A DNA stretch of 64,000 nucleotides from Oribacterium sp. oral taxon 078 str. F0262 (GTDB lineage: Bacteria; Bacillota; Clostridia; Lachnospirales; Lachnospiraceae). The position numbers and the translations under genes were made by a program. Shown piece by piece: positions 33,310 to 42,243 of the stretch. The stretch lies in the NCBI RefSeq assembly GCF_000160135.1, contig NZ_GG729933.1:722663-786662 (forward strand), read 5' to 3'. The notes under the pieces were generated by a model that saw nothing but the letters and a program-made list of their open reading frames with translations, did not search any database and was not told where the DNA came from. The number at the start of each line of letters is the position of its first letter. Within the stretch, counting starts at the first letter, position 1.

Positions 33310-34440
33310 ATGATCTATCTCGACAATGCGGCGACTACGGAGCTCTGTGAGGAGGCCCGGGAGGCGATGCGCCCCTATCTGGAGGAGGACTACGGGAATC
33401 CCTCCTCGATCTATCTCTTCGCGCAGAGGGCGAAAGGGGCTGTGGAGGAGAGCCGGAGGAAGCTCTCGGAGCTTATGGGCGTGAGTCCGATGGAGCTCTA
33501 TTTTACGGGGGGCGGCACGGAGTCCGACAACTGGGCGCTGATTTCCGGGATCGAATCCACGGGGAAGAGGCATATCATCAGCTCGAAGATCGAGCATCAC
33601 GCCGTTCTCCGAAGCTGCGCCTATCTCGAAAAGCGGGGATTTTCCGTCACTTATCTGGATGTCGATGAGCGGGGGAGGGTAGAGCCGGCTGCCGTCTTGG
33701 AGGCTATACGGGATGAGACCGGACTTATCAGCATCATGAGCGCAAACAATGAGATCGGGACGATCGAGCCGATCTCTGAGATCTCGGAAATCGCGGGGGA
33801 GAGGGGGATTCTCTTTCATACGGATGCGGTTCAGGCCTTCGGGCAGCTTCCCCTCCCGCTCGGAAAATCCCGCATCGATCTTCTCTCCGCGAGCGCCCAC
33901 AAGATCCGCGGTCCGAAGGGAGTCGGGCTCCTCTATATGCGGCGCGGCGTGAAGCTCCCTCCTTACCTCCACGGCGGAGAGCAGGAACGCGGAAGGAGGG
34001 CGGGAACGGAGAATGTGGCTGCCATTGCGGGATTTGCGGCTGCCGCGGAGAGAGCCTTTCGGACGATGAAGGAGAGGGGAGAGAAGGAGCGGAGGATGCG
34101 GGACTACCTCATCCGAAGACTCACGACGGAGATCCCGGACTGCTGTCTGAATGGGGATCCCGAAGAGCGCCTTCCGAACAATGTCAATGTCTGCATCCGG
34201 GGAGTGGAGGCAGAGCCTCTTCTCCTTCTCCTGGACCAAAGGGGAATTGCGGCGAGCGCGGGATCGGCCTGCGCGAGCGGCTCCCTGGATCCAAGCCATG
34301 TGATCCTCGCTCTTGGCGCGAGCCGGGAGGACGCCTACGGAAGTCTCCGCCTCAGCTTGGATGAAAGGCTGAGCCGGGAGGATGCCGACCGAGTCGTATC
34401 GGAGATCAAGCGCATTGCGGACTATCTTCGGAGGGAATAA
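33310..34440 (+). CDS. NifS/IscS-family cysteine desulfurase
   Basis: 376 aa PLP enzyme that moves sulfur from cysteine to acceptors. MIYLDNAATTELCEEAREAM opens the fold. The PLP lysine is in SASAHKIRGPKGVG and the catalytic cysteine in SAGSACASGSLDPSH. Start 33310 is 7 nt after AAGGAGG. Because it closes a molybdenum-cofactor block with MOSC and XdhC genes, it may supply sulfur for cofactor sulfuration or for the MoaA clusters. No IscU scaffold gene adjoins it, which argues against a general isc operon. Confidence 0.9.
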   Translation: MIYLDNAATTELCEEAREAMRPYLEEDYGNPSSIYLFAQRAKGAVEESRRKLSELMGVSPMELYFTGGGTESDNWALISGIESTGKRHIISSKIEHHAVLRSCAYLEKRGFSVTYLDVDERGRVEPAAVLEAIRDETGLISIMSANNEIGTIEPISEISEIAGERGILFHTDAVQAFGQLPLPLGKSRIDLLSASAHKIRGPKGVGLLYMRRGVKLPPYLHGGEQERGRRAGTENVAAIAGFAAAAERAFRTMKERGEKERRMRDYLIRRLTTEIPDCCLNGDPEERLPNNVNVCIRGVEAEPLLLLLDQRGIAASAGSACASGSLDPSHVILALGASREDAYGSLRLSLDERLSREDADRVVSEIKRIADYLRRE

Positions 34441-34540
34441 ATCGAAAAGCTACGTTTAGAATTTCATTCTTATTCGGCCCGTATGAGTTGGCATTTTAGT
34501 ATAGCTGTCCGGGGACCGGGCCTCAAGGCTTTGGAATTAT

Positions 34541-34571
34541 TTGGAAAAGTCCGGCGGGAACGTGCTATAAT
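34541..34571 (+). promoter_or_regulatory. Promoter of the C69 dipeptidase gene
   Basis: A perfect TATAAT (34566-34571) with TTGGAA 19 nt upstream, about 50 nt before the start codon. The spacing is slightly long. Confidence 0.5.
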
Positions 34572-34626
34572 AAGGCCATTGTGATGATTCTTCCCTTTGG
34601 GAAGCGATAGATAAGGAGGCAGAAGG

Positions 34627-36114
34627 ATGGCTTGTACGACGATCCTTGTCGGCAGAAGAGCGAGCTATGACGGCTCGACGATGATTGCGAGAAACGATGA
34701 TTCCGGCTCCGGGGTTTTCACAGCAAAAAGGTTTACCGTGATAGAGCCGCATGAGCAGGAAAGGCACTACCGCTCTGTTTTATCCCATGTGGAAATTGAG
34801 CTTCCGGAGCGCCCCCTCCGCTATACGGCGATGCCAAACGGCCTTTTGAAGGATGGGATCTGGGCCGCCGCAGGGGTGAATTCTGAAAATGTCTCCATGA
34901 CGGCGACGGAGACGATCACGAGCAATGAGCGCGTGCTCTCCGCGGACCCGCTGGTGGAGTATGTTCCCGCCGGCGTGGATCGGCCGGAGAAGATCGGCGG
35001 GATCGGGGAAGAGGACATGGTTTACATTACCCTCCCCTACATTCACAGCGCCCGGGAGGGGGTGCTCCGCCTCGGAAAGCTCCTCGAGCAATACGGAACC
35101 TATGAGATGAACGGGATCGCCTTTTCCGATGTCCATGAGATCTGGTGGCTTGAGACGATAGGGGGGCATCACTGGATCGCGAAGAGAGTGCCGGATGAGG
35201 CCTATGTGGTGATGCCCAATCAGCTCGGCATCGACAACTTTGATCTGGAGGATGCATTCGGAGAGAAGAAGAACCATCTCTGCTCCGCGGATCTTCGGGA
35301 ATTCATCCGGGAAAATCATCTGAAGCTTTCCTTTGAGGAGGGATTTAACCCCCGGGATGCCTTCGGAAGCCATTCCGATGCGGATCACGTCTACAATACG
35401 CCGAGGGCCTGGTTCATAGAGCGCTGCTTAAACCCGAACAGCTTTGTATGGGATGGGGAGGACGCGGACTACCGGCCGGATTCCGATGACATCCCCTGGT
35501 CCATGGTGCCGGAGAAAAAGCTCACGGTGGAGGACGTCAAATATCTGCTTTCCTCCCACTTCCAGGGCACGCCCTATGACTGCTACGGAAGATACGGAGA
35601 TGCCTCGGAACGGGGGAAATTCCGTCCGATCGGCATCAACAGAAACAGCTTCCTGAGTCTTACGCAGCTTCGCCCGGACCTTCCCCGGGAGATTCAGGCG
35701 ATCGAATGGATCGCCTTCGGCTCCAATGTGTTTAATGCTTTCGTGCCGCTCTATGCCAATGTGGACCGGGCGCCGGAATACTTTTCCAATACGGCGGGAG
35801 AGGTGACGACGGAGAATTTCTACTGGGCGAACCGCCTGATCGGAGCGCTCGCAGACTCGCAGTTTAACCACTGCAGCTCTCATATCGAGCGCTATCAGTC
35901 CGCAGTGGCTGTGGCGGGCTATCGTGTTCTCCGGGAATACGATGAAAAGCTCCGCGCAGAGGGGCTCTCCGGAGAGGCGGCCGTGAAGCTTTTGGAGGAG
36001 GCGAATGAAAAAATCGCGGGGATGACAAAGGAAAAGACCACGGACGTCCTCGGAAAGGTTCTCTATGAGGTCAGCTGCCTGATGAAGAACGGATTTTCGA
36101 GGTCCGACGCATAG
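34627..36114 (+). CDS. C69-family dipeptidase (PepD-like)
   Basis: 495 aa. MACTTILVGRRASYDGSTMI is the hallmark N-terminus of peptidase family C69 (U34), an Ntn hydrolase in which a cysteine, here Cys3, becomes the nucleophile. ARNDDSG and EIWWLETIGGHHWIAKRVPD are also family features. No signal peptide is present, so it should hydrolyse dipeptides in the cytoplasm. AAGGAGGCAGAAGG precedes the start. A clear terminator follows. Confidence 0.92.
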   Translation: MACTTILVGRRASYDGSTMIARNDDSGSGVFTAKRFTVIEPHEQERHYRSVLSHVEIELPERPLRYTAMPNGLLKDGIWAAAGVNSENVSMTATETITSNERVLSADPLVEYVPAGVDRPEKIGGIGEEDMVYITLPYIHSAREGVLRLGKLLEQYGTYEMNGIAFSDVHEIWWLETIGGHHWIAKRVPDEAYVVMPNQLGIDNFDLEDAFGEKKNHLCSADLREFIRENHLKLSFEEGFNPRDAFGSHSDADHVYNTPRAWFIERCLNPNSFVWDGEDADYRPDSDDIPWSMVPEKKLTVEDVKYLLSSHFQGTPYDCYGRYGDASERGKFRPIGINRNSFLSLTQLRPDLPREIQAIEWIAFGSNVFNAFVPLYANVDRAPEYFSNTAGEVTTENFYWANRLIGALADSQFNHCSSHIERYQSAVAVAGYRVLREYDEKLRAEGLSGEAAVKLLEEANEKIAGMTKEKTTDVLGKVLYEVSCLMKNGFSRSDA

Positions 36115-36138
36115 AAGATATCGGACATCTTGACAGCG

Positions 36139-36171
36139 GCAGCGGCCTGAGGAATCAGGCCGCTGCGTTTT
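36139..36171 (+). terminator. Terminator after the dipeptidase gene
   Basis: GCAGCGGCCTGA, loop GGAA, TCAGGCCGCTGC, then GTTTTCC. A 12-bp perfect stem. Confidence 0.85.
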
Positions 36172-36201
36172 CCCGAGGGGAGCCGGAAGGGGGGAAAAGC
36201 G

Positions 36202-37575
36202 ATGAGGGAAGCGGTTGACAGCCAGGAGGCGAGGTATCGGCAGATGATGGAGGAGCCGCTTTCGACGCTGATTCCGCGCCTCGCTGTGCCCTCCATTATT
36301 TCCATGCTGATCACTGCGCTCTATAATATGGCGGATACCTTTTTCGTCTCCCGGATCGACACCTCGGCCTCCGCCGCGGTGGGAATCATCTTTTCCATGC
36401 AGGCCATCGTCCAGTCCATCGCCTTTATGATCGGCATGGGCTGCGGCAATGAGATCTCCCGCCGTCTGGGGAGGAAGGATGAGGAGGAGGCCGAGAGGTA
36501 TACGGCGATCGGATACTTCACGGAGCTTCTGACCGGGGGAGCGCTCTGCGTCCTTGGGCTCCTCTTTCTTCGCCCGCTCGTCTTCCTGCTCGGTTCCACG
36601 GAGACGATCGCCCCCTATGCGATGGCCTATGCGCGCTACATCCTCATCGGGACCCCCTTTCTCATGTGCTCCCTCGGGATGAACAATATGCTCCGTTTTC
36701 AGGGAAATGCCTTTTATTCCATGATCGGGATCTCGAGCGGAGGCATCCTGAACATGCTTTTAGATCCGCTCTTTATCTACCGCTTTCATCTTGGGATTTC
36801 CGGAGCGGCAATCGCGACGGCGCTCAGCCAGTTCATCGCCTTCCTCATTCTGAGCGGGCAGTGCAATTTCATGCCGGTCTGCATTTCGATCCGCCTTAAG
36901 AATTTTAAACCGAGCCTTTCGCGCTACCGGACGATTCTTCGCTTCGGCATACCCAGCCTCGCGAGGCAGGGGATCGCGGGAGTATCCACGATCGTCCTCA
37001 ACTTTTCGGCGAAGCCATACGGAGATGCGGCGATTGCGGCGATCGCGATCGTCATGCGGATCGTTGTCTTTATGAATTCCGCTATTATCGGCTTCGGCCA
37101 GGGCTTTCAGCCGGTCTGCGGCTTTAACTACGGCGCAAAGAATTATCGCAGAGTGGAAGACGCCTATGATTTCAGCCTTAAGGTCTGCTTTTGCATTCTC
37201 CTCGTATTCAGCGCTGCGGCCTTCCTCTTTGCGCGGCCCATTCTCTCGGCTTTCCGGAGAGAGGATGCGGAGGTGATACGGATCGGGAGCCTGGGACTCA
37301 GGCTGATGGCGCTCTCTACCCCGCTTGCGGCGCAGATCACGATGGCGAACATGTTCTCGCAGACGACCGGCTATAATGCGCGCGCGACCGTTATCGCGCT
37401 TCTTCGGCAGGGAATCTGTCTTCTCCCCTTCCTTCTTCTCCTGCCTCCGCTTTTTGGTCTCCTCGGAATCCTCATCTCACAGCCTCTGAGTGACCTCCTC
37501 TCCGCTGTCATTTCCTTCTTTATCACAAGGAGCATTATGCGGGAGCTCCGCGGAGAGAAGGAAATGAAGCGATAG
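36202..37575 (+). CDS. MATE family multidrug/cation efflux transporter
   Basis: 457 aa with about 12 membrane helices, the standard MATE length. LAVPSIISMLITALYNMADT and FVSRIDTSASAAVGI open the first half; FGIPSLARQGIAGVSTIVLN and FGQGFQPVCGFNYGAKNYRR open the second. These pairs are characteristic of the DinF/NorM-like groups in Clostridia. It exports organic cations using Na+ or H+; the substrate cannot be predicted. A run of short tandem repeats covers the stop codon. Confidence 0.9.
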   Translation: MREAVDSQEARYRQMMEEPLSTLIPRLAVPSIISMLITALYNMADTFFVSRIDTSASAAVGIIFSMQAIVQSIAFMIGMGCGNEISRRLGRKDEEEAERYTAIGYFTELLTGGALCVLGLLFLRPLVFLLGSTETIAPYAMAYARYILIGTPFLMCSLGMNNMLRFQGNAFYSMIGISSGGILNMLLDPLFIYRFHLGISGAAIATALSQFIAFLILSGQCNFMPVCISIRLKNFKPSLSRYRTILRFGIPSLARQGIAGVSTIVLNFSAKPYGDAAIAAIAIVMRIVVFMNSAIIGFGQGFQPVCGFNYGAKNYRRVEDAYDFSLKVCFCILLVFSAAAFLFARPILSAFRREDAEVIRIGSLGLRLMALSTPLAAQITMANMFSQTTGYNARATVIALLRQGICLLPFLLLLPPLFGLLGILISQPLSDLLSAVISFFITRSIMRELRGEKEMKR

Positions 37576-37607
37576 AAAGCGATAGAAAGCGATAGAAAAG
37601 CGATAGG
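37568..37607 (+). repeat. Tandem 10-bp repeat over the MATE stop codon
   Basis: AGCGATAGAA occurs three times in tandem (37568-37597) and a fourth partial copy follows after one extra A. The first copy supplies the TAG stop. Confidence 0.8.
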
Positions 37608-37692
37608 GAAGATTCGCCCTCTTTCGTTGGATTTTAGGGGATGATAGGGACTAAGCTCCGAAAATGCGGGCTCTTTATCATGATTTGGCGCT

Positions 37693-38805
37693 TCAGGCGC
37701 GAAGACTTCTGACAAACTCCAGAAAAAGCGGACTTCGGAAGAGATATATCGCGGCATTGACCAGGATATTGAGGAAAAGAGCAGCCAGGATCAGCTTTCG
37801 GTGCAGCTTCCTGCTCAGGCTTAGATAAGCGAGAAACTCCCGGATCAGAGCGTTCAGTGTGAAGTACCACTTGGTCCTCGCGCCGTAGCCCTTACAGGGG
37901 ATATGACATTTTCTCGCGAGGAGCAGCGCGCGGAAGACATGATAAGAGGTCGTTACGACCGCGATTTTCGGCTTCTCTCCCCCCATGAGTGCCCGGGAGA
38001 AAAGGAGATTCTGCCTGGTGTTCAGGGACTTCTCCTCCGTTAGGATCCGCCCGGGATCGACGCCCTGGGAGAGCGCATAGCGTCTCATTGCCTCCCCCTC
38101 CGGAATGTCCTCCCCCTCTCCCTGCCCGCCGGACAGGATGAGGAGCGCGCGCGGGTTTTCATAGAGGAGACGGATGCCGCGTTCGATCCGGGAGGCAAGA
38201 AGCGGAGTCACGGCTTCCCCGCGGATCCCCGCGCCGAGGACGACGATATAGTCCAGGTCCCGGCGTTTCCTCGGATGGAAAAGATTCAGGAGAGCGGAGA
38301 GACAGTACATCGCCATTAGAAAGAGAAGATAGGCCGCGCTAAAGCTGAGAGTCCCAAAGCATGCATTCCCGATGCTGCGGAGCAGGGCATGCTTTTGAAA
38401 GGAAGGGAGCAGGTATCCATTCAGGGGCCAAAGGAAGATGTAGACGATCAGGAGGAGAGAGAAGAGGAGGGAGAGAAGGTTCCTCGGACGGAGGCCCTCC
38501 CTTCGCAGGATTCGGATCCCCTGGACAAAGAAGACAAGGATCAGGAGGAAGGGGAAGAGGAGGATGAAGACGGAGAGGACGCCAAGGATCAGTACGAGCG
38601 GAATCAGAATCAGGGGCCGATTCTGAATCTGCGGGGAAAAACGAAAGATGAGCAGGGAGAGAAAAAGGCCGAGACTCATCAAGAAGAAGAGAAAGAAAGC
38701 GCCGCTCCAGAGGCTCCTGGGCTCCCGGATCATCCGAAAGGAAAAGAGCATAGCCGAAAAAAGCAGCGGAACAGCGGTGAGAAGCAATGGGAAGTTCTGA
38801 CTCAT
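37693..38805 (-). CDS. YdcF/SanA-like (DUF218) membrane protein
   Basis: 370 aa. Five or more hydrophobic helices in the first 190 residues are followed by a DUF218 domain: LDYIVVLGAGIRGEAVTPLL, LILSGGQGEGEDIPEGEAM, SLNTRQNLLFSRAL and VVTTSYHVFRALLLA. Another helix lies near the C-terminus. The family is linked to envelope homeostasis; the reaction is unknown. I chose the MSQNF start at 38805 because GGAGG is 5 nt upstream, whereas the ATG at 38841 has none. Confidence 0.82.
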   Translation of the reverse strand: MSQNFPLLLTAVPLLFSAMLFSFRMIREPRSLWSGAFFLFFLMSLGLFLSLLIFRFSPQIQNRPLILIPLVLILGVLSVFILLFPFLLILVFFVQGIRILRREGLRPRNLLSLLFSLLLIVYIFLWPLNGYLLPSFQKHALLRSIGNACFGTLSFSAAYLLFLMAMYCLSALLNLFHPRKRRDLDYIVVLGAGIRGEAVTPLLASRIERGIRLLYENPRALLILSGGQGEGEDIPEGEAMRRYALSQGVDPGRILTEEKSLNTRQNLLFSRALMGGEKPKIAVVTTSYHVFRALLLARKCHIPCKGYGARTKWYFTLNALIREFLAYLSLSRKLHRKLILAALFLNILVNAAIYLFRSPLFLEFVRSLRA

Positions 38806-38920
38806 GTATCCTCCGTCATAAGCTCTCCTTCGGTATTTCATATCGAAACTCCGGGGCCTTCGGCATCGTAGCCGAGAAATCGGAGCGGGAGGCCCCCGGA
38901 GAAGACAGTCTGGCCGAAAG

Positions 38921-38991
38921 AGGAATCATCTTTTGATATCGAATCGATCGGGAACCCATCGAATATTATTCGATCTATTTTAATGATTCCT
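38921..38991. promoter_or_regulatory. Nested inverted repeats between divergent genes
   Basis: AGGAATCAT (38921-38929) pairs with ATGATTCCT (38983-38991). In between lies the 15-bp palindrome TCGAATATTATTCGA (38959-38973). This is in the divergent gap between the YdcF-type gene and the sigma-factor gene, so an operator is likely. The remainder of the gap (38992-39182) shows nothing clear. Confidence 0.5.
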
Positions 38992-39182
38992 CCATGAAAA
39001 GTCCAGCCTTCCCGCACCGCCCTTCCCGCCCTCCTCTTCACCGGTTTTTCAGAGTGGAAATGAAGCTTTCGCTTCAGCCTCGGATTTCCTCTTATCTTTG
39101 CGACATTCCTGTAAGATGCCGATTTTTGGGCTTTGTGACGCATCCCGCCTTCGTCCGGTGTATTCCGGTGAAAGGAGTTCAA

Positions 39183-39743
39183 ATGACAGATGAACAGATT
39201 GTAGATCTATACTGGCAGAGGGAGGAGAGCGCGATCTCGGAGAGTGCCGGGAAATACGGGAGCTATTGCCATGCCATCGCGAGAAATATCCTCTTCAGCC
39301 GGGAGGACTCCGAGGAATGTGTGAATGACACCTGGCTTCGATGCTGGAACAGCATCCCTCCGCACCGCCCCTCCGTGCTCCGGAGCTTTCTCGGAAAAAT
39401 CACAAGAAATCTCGCTCTCAACCGCTGGGAGAAGGCCAGAGCGGAAAAGAGGGGCGGCGGTGAAATCACGGTGGTGCTGGAAGAGATCTCCGATCTTGCT
39501 TCCTCCATCGGAAACCCGGACGAGCTCCCGGAAAGACTCAGTCTTACGGCCTGTCTGAACCGCTTTCTGGAGTCGGAAAAGGAGGAGAGCCGAAAGCTTT
39601 TTGTCGGGAGATACTGGTATCTCAGATCCATAAAGGAGCTCGCCGGAGAGTATGCTCTGACAGAGAGCGGGGTAAAGATGAGTCTTTTGCGGGCCCGCGG
39701 AAGACTGAAGAAGCATTTGATGGAGGAGGGCTTTTTCCTATGA
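39183..39743 (+). CDS. ECF-type RNA polymerase sigma factor
   Basis: 186 aa. Region 2 is visible in AIARNILFSREDSEECVNDT followed by WLRCWNSIPPHRP; the region-2/3 linker and region 4 in SIKELAGEYALTESGVKMSL, LRARGRLKKHL. This matches the sigma-70-like factors of Clostridia that are paired with a membrane protein. Start 39183 follows AAAGGAG; longer in-frame starts run into the inverted-repeat region. Its stop overlaps the next start by 4 nt (ATGA), a typical sigma/anti-sigma arrangement. Confidence 0.87.
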   Translation: MTDEQIVDLYWQREESAISESAGKYGSYCHAIARNILFSREDSEECVNDTWLRCWNSIPPHRPSVLRSFLGKITRNLALNRWEKARAEKRGGGEITVVLEEISDLASSIGNPDELPERLSLTACLNRFLESEKEESRKLFVGRYWYLRSIKELAGEYALTESGVKMSLLRARGRLKKHLMEEGFFL

Positions 39744-40537
39744 AGGCAGAGAAATTTCTGAAGGAGATCGGCGAAGTCGAGGATCGCTATATCGAGGAGG
39801 CCCTGCCAGAAAGCCTCCTGCGGGAGGGCGATGGGAAAGGAAAGCAGGAAAAGGGAGAAGAGGAAAAAGGAGAAGAGGAAAGAAAAGACGGAATATCCGG
39901 GGAGAAGCTGCCGGAAGAAGACAGGAGCCGGATCCATAGGAGCCGGAGAGTTTACGGAGGAGTCGCTGTCGCTGCGGCCTGTCTTCTCGCCTTTTTTGGA
40001 ATCCGAAGCTTTCAGAGAGTGAAGCCGGGAGCTTTGGATGCGAGAAAGAGCGGAGGAGCAGTATCCGGAGAGAGGAAGGAAGCGACGGAGGGAAATATGG
40101 CCGGGGAGAAAAAGGAGGCCGCGGGTGATGAAAGTACGCGGCTTCCGAACCCGTTTATCGAGGTGGGAAGTCTCGAAGAGGCGGAGGAGCTGGCCGGCTT
40201 TTCTCTAAAGACGGCGGAAAAGGTTGGAGATTATGGGAGACAGAGCATTTCCGTCATGGAAGGGGAGATGATCCAGGTCCTCTATCAAAATGATGCGGGA
40301 GAGGAGGGACTTCGCGTCCGGAAGGGCCCGGGAGAAGGAGACCTCAGCGGCGACTATAATACCTATACGCTGGATGAGGAAGTCGAGCAGGGAGGAGTAA
40401 AGATCCGTCTCCGGGGAGATGGGCAGAGGATTTTTGCCGCGAGCTGGACAAAGGGCGGCTACAGCTATGCCATTGATCTAGGCGATGCCGAGCTGGACCG
40501 CGAAAACGTGCTTCAGCTCATCTCGGAAATCGACTGA
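39740..40537 (+). CDS. Putative membrane anti-sigma factor
   Basis: 265 aa. The N-terminal 70 residues are cytoplasmic and include a Lys/Glu/Gly-rich run (about 30-50). One membrane helix lies at about residues 72-90 (GGVAVAAACLLAFFGI). The outer part has a Lys/Glu-rich linker and a folded C-terminal domain (FIEVGSLEEAEELAGFSLK to the end) that looks like the DUF4367-type sensor domain. Overlap with the sigma gene and topology argue for an anti-sigma factor, although no zinc-binding motif is present. Confidence 0.65.
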   Translation: MKAEKFLKEIGEVEDRYIEEALPESLLREGDGKGKQEKGEEEKGEEERKDGISGEKLPEEDRSRIHRSRRVYGGVAVAAACLLAFFGIRSFQRVKPGALDARKSGGAVSGERKEATEGNMAGEKKEAAGDESTRLPNPFIEVGSLEEAEELAGFSLKTAEKVGDYGRQSISVMEGEMIQVLYQNDAGEEGLRVRKGPGEGDLSGDYNTYTLDEEVEQGGVKIRLRGDGQRIFAASWTKGGYSYAIDLGDAELDRENVLQLISEID

Positions 40538-40561
40538 TTGATCTGACGCTGTGAGATTATT

Positions 40562-40624
40562 ATGACCGGAAAAGATCAGATCAAAAATGCCTATAAGCTG
40601 ATCGGCGGACATGCCAGCTTCTAG
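40562..40624 (+). pseudogene. N-terminal stub of a class I methyltransferase
   Basis: Twenty codons (MTGKDQIKNAYKLIGGHASF) then a stop. The wording resembles the start of Lachnospiraceae SAM methyltransferases, which continue with YDGMMT. The rest of the gene is absent. It marks the left edge of the scrambled accessory region. Confidence 0.5.
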
Positions 40625-40653
40625 GAAGGCAGGATGACGTATTCTGCCTTCCT
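40623..40653. repeat. Hairpin at the edge of the accessory region
   Basis: AGGAAGGCAGGAT, loop GACGT, ATTCTGCCTTCCT, immediately after the methyltransferase stub and followed by CTATGCATAG. No T-run follows, so it may be a mobile-element end rather than a terminator. Confidence 0.4.
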
Positions 40654-40833
40654 CTATGCATAGAGACGATAGTGTCGCTGCAAAAACAGAACTCGTAGAA
40701 ATCCTTGGTTTTAAGCGCTTTTATGAGCACTTCACCTTTGACTTCACCTTTGAAGAGACCGACTGGTCGATACGCGGAAAACGCCTCGAAAAGTATGTCT
40801 GGCTGCTCATAGCTATAGAACTCGTAACGGTAG

Positions 40834-41823
40834 GCACAAAAAAGGAAGCTCGAAAGCCATTATGTTTCCGACAAAAAGAATTATGTTTTCGTGGACGAGG
40901 TGCAGCTTTGTGAGGGGTTTGAGTTGGCTGTCAACAGCCTGCATACCTCACGTAAATATGATCTCTATATCACAGGATCAAATGCTTTTCTGCTCAGTTC
41001 CGATCTGACCACGCTATTTACGGGAAGATATATCGAGATTCATGTCTTCCCGTTCAGCTTTTCCGAGTTCTGCCGATACTATGCAGATGAGAAAAATACC
41101 GCAAAGCTTTTTGATGAGTATGTGATTAAGGGCGGCCTGGCGGGCTCTTATGAATACCGTACTGACCGGGACCGGACAAACTATATCCGGGATGTCTACG
41201 ATACGATCATAAATCGTGATCTGGTAACAAAATATCATTTACCGGATACTACGACACTGGAGCATCTGGCGGAGTTCATGATGGATAATGTCTCCAACCT
41301 GACCTCTCCCAATAACATCAGCGATACGCTGTCTGCCAATGTGGTCACCACAAATCATAAGACCGTCGGCAACTACATCAAATATCTCTGCGATGCCTAT
41401 GTGTTTTATGGTGTCCGTCGATATGATATCCGGGGAAAGAAATATCTGAAGACTTCCGTAAAGTATTATCTCAGCGATACGGGGGTCCGCTTTGCGAGGC
41501 TGAGCAGAAGGAATCTGGATTACGGACGGATGTATGAGAATAACGTCTGCATCGAGCTGATGAGGCGCGGATATGAGGTCTATATCGGGAAACTTTACCA
41601 GAAGGAAGTCGACTTTGTAGCTGTGCGTGGTGACGAGAAAATATATATTCAAGTCAGTGATGATATCTCCAGACCGGAGATTTTTGAGCGCGAGTACGAT
41701 CCGCTTTTGAAAATTAAGGATGCTTACCCGAAGCTGATCCTGGCGAATACCCGTCATGAGACCTGCGATTATGAGGGTATTAAGATATACAACCTGGCAG
41801 ACTGGCTGCTGAATAAGAATTAA
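40834..41823 (+). pseudogene. 5'-truncated AAA ATPase with DUF4143 domain
   Basis: Open from 40834, but the first recognisable residues, SDKKNYVFVDEVQLCEGFEL, are already the Walker B region of the AAA_14/DUF4143 family; the P-loop is missing. The following residues LYITGSNAFLLSSDLTTLF and HVFPFSFSEFCRYYADEKN, and the nuclease-like tail (LYQKEVDFVAVRGDEKIYIQ), are intact. Upstream DNA (40656-40833) does not encode the missing part in any frame. Without Walker A it cannot be an active ATPase. The family occurs widely in clostridial accessory DNA. Confidence 0.75.
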
Positions 41824-41958
41824 ACTTCCACCCTTCAGATTTCCAGGTGGAACTTCGAATAGCAATTAACTGGGATTTATGGGGATTTTTTGGCATCGGA
41901 ATCATATATTGATTTCCCAGCGCCGATATGTTAAGCTATACAAGCTGATTTCAGATTT

Positions 41959-42035
41959 GTCCGCGTAGCTCAGCTGGATAGAGCGACCGCCTCCTAAGCG
42001 GTAGGTCGGAGGTTCAAATCCTCTCGTGGACGCCA
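41959..42035 (+). tRNA. tRNA-Arg (CCT)
   Basis: Acceptor arms GTCCGCG and CGTGGAC, D-arm GCTC/GAGC, anticodon loop CTCCTAA with anticodon CCT, T-loop TTCAAAT. Mature end at G42032; CCA is encoded (42033-42035), unlike in the three tRNAs at the window start. Confidence 0.95.
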
Positions 42036-42044
42036 GAATGTACC

Positions 42045-42086
42045 GCGGAAGCCGTTGGCAGTTAGAAAAACGGCCTCCGCTTTTTT
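42045..42086 (+). terminator. Terminator after tRNA-Arg
   Basis: GCGGAAGCCGTT and AACGGCCTCCGC form a stem with one mismatch, then TTTTTTA. Confidence 0.8.
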
Positions 42087-42243
42087 ATTCCAAGAGATCT
42101 GAAGGGCTCTGAAAACGAGAGCTTTCATCTAAGCCTGAGTCTTCTGCTTTGCAGCTTTTCTAATCAAGGGGGCCTTTTTTCTAAGCGAACGATTTTCGCT
42201 ATCCTTTCCCGCGGCATGCAGCTGGGCCGAAACAACGAGTGGG

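Noticed and set aside
40656-40913. Short plus-strand frame before the DUF4143 ATPase remnant
   Set aside because: Does not supply the missing P-loop in any frame and shows no family features; treated as filler beside a pseudogene.
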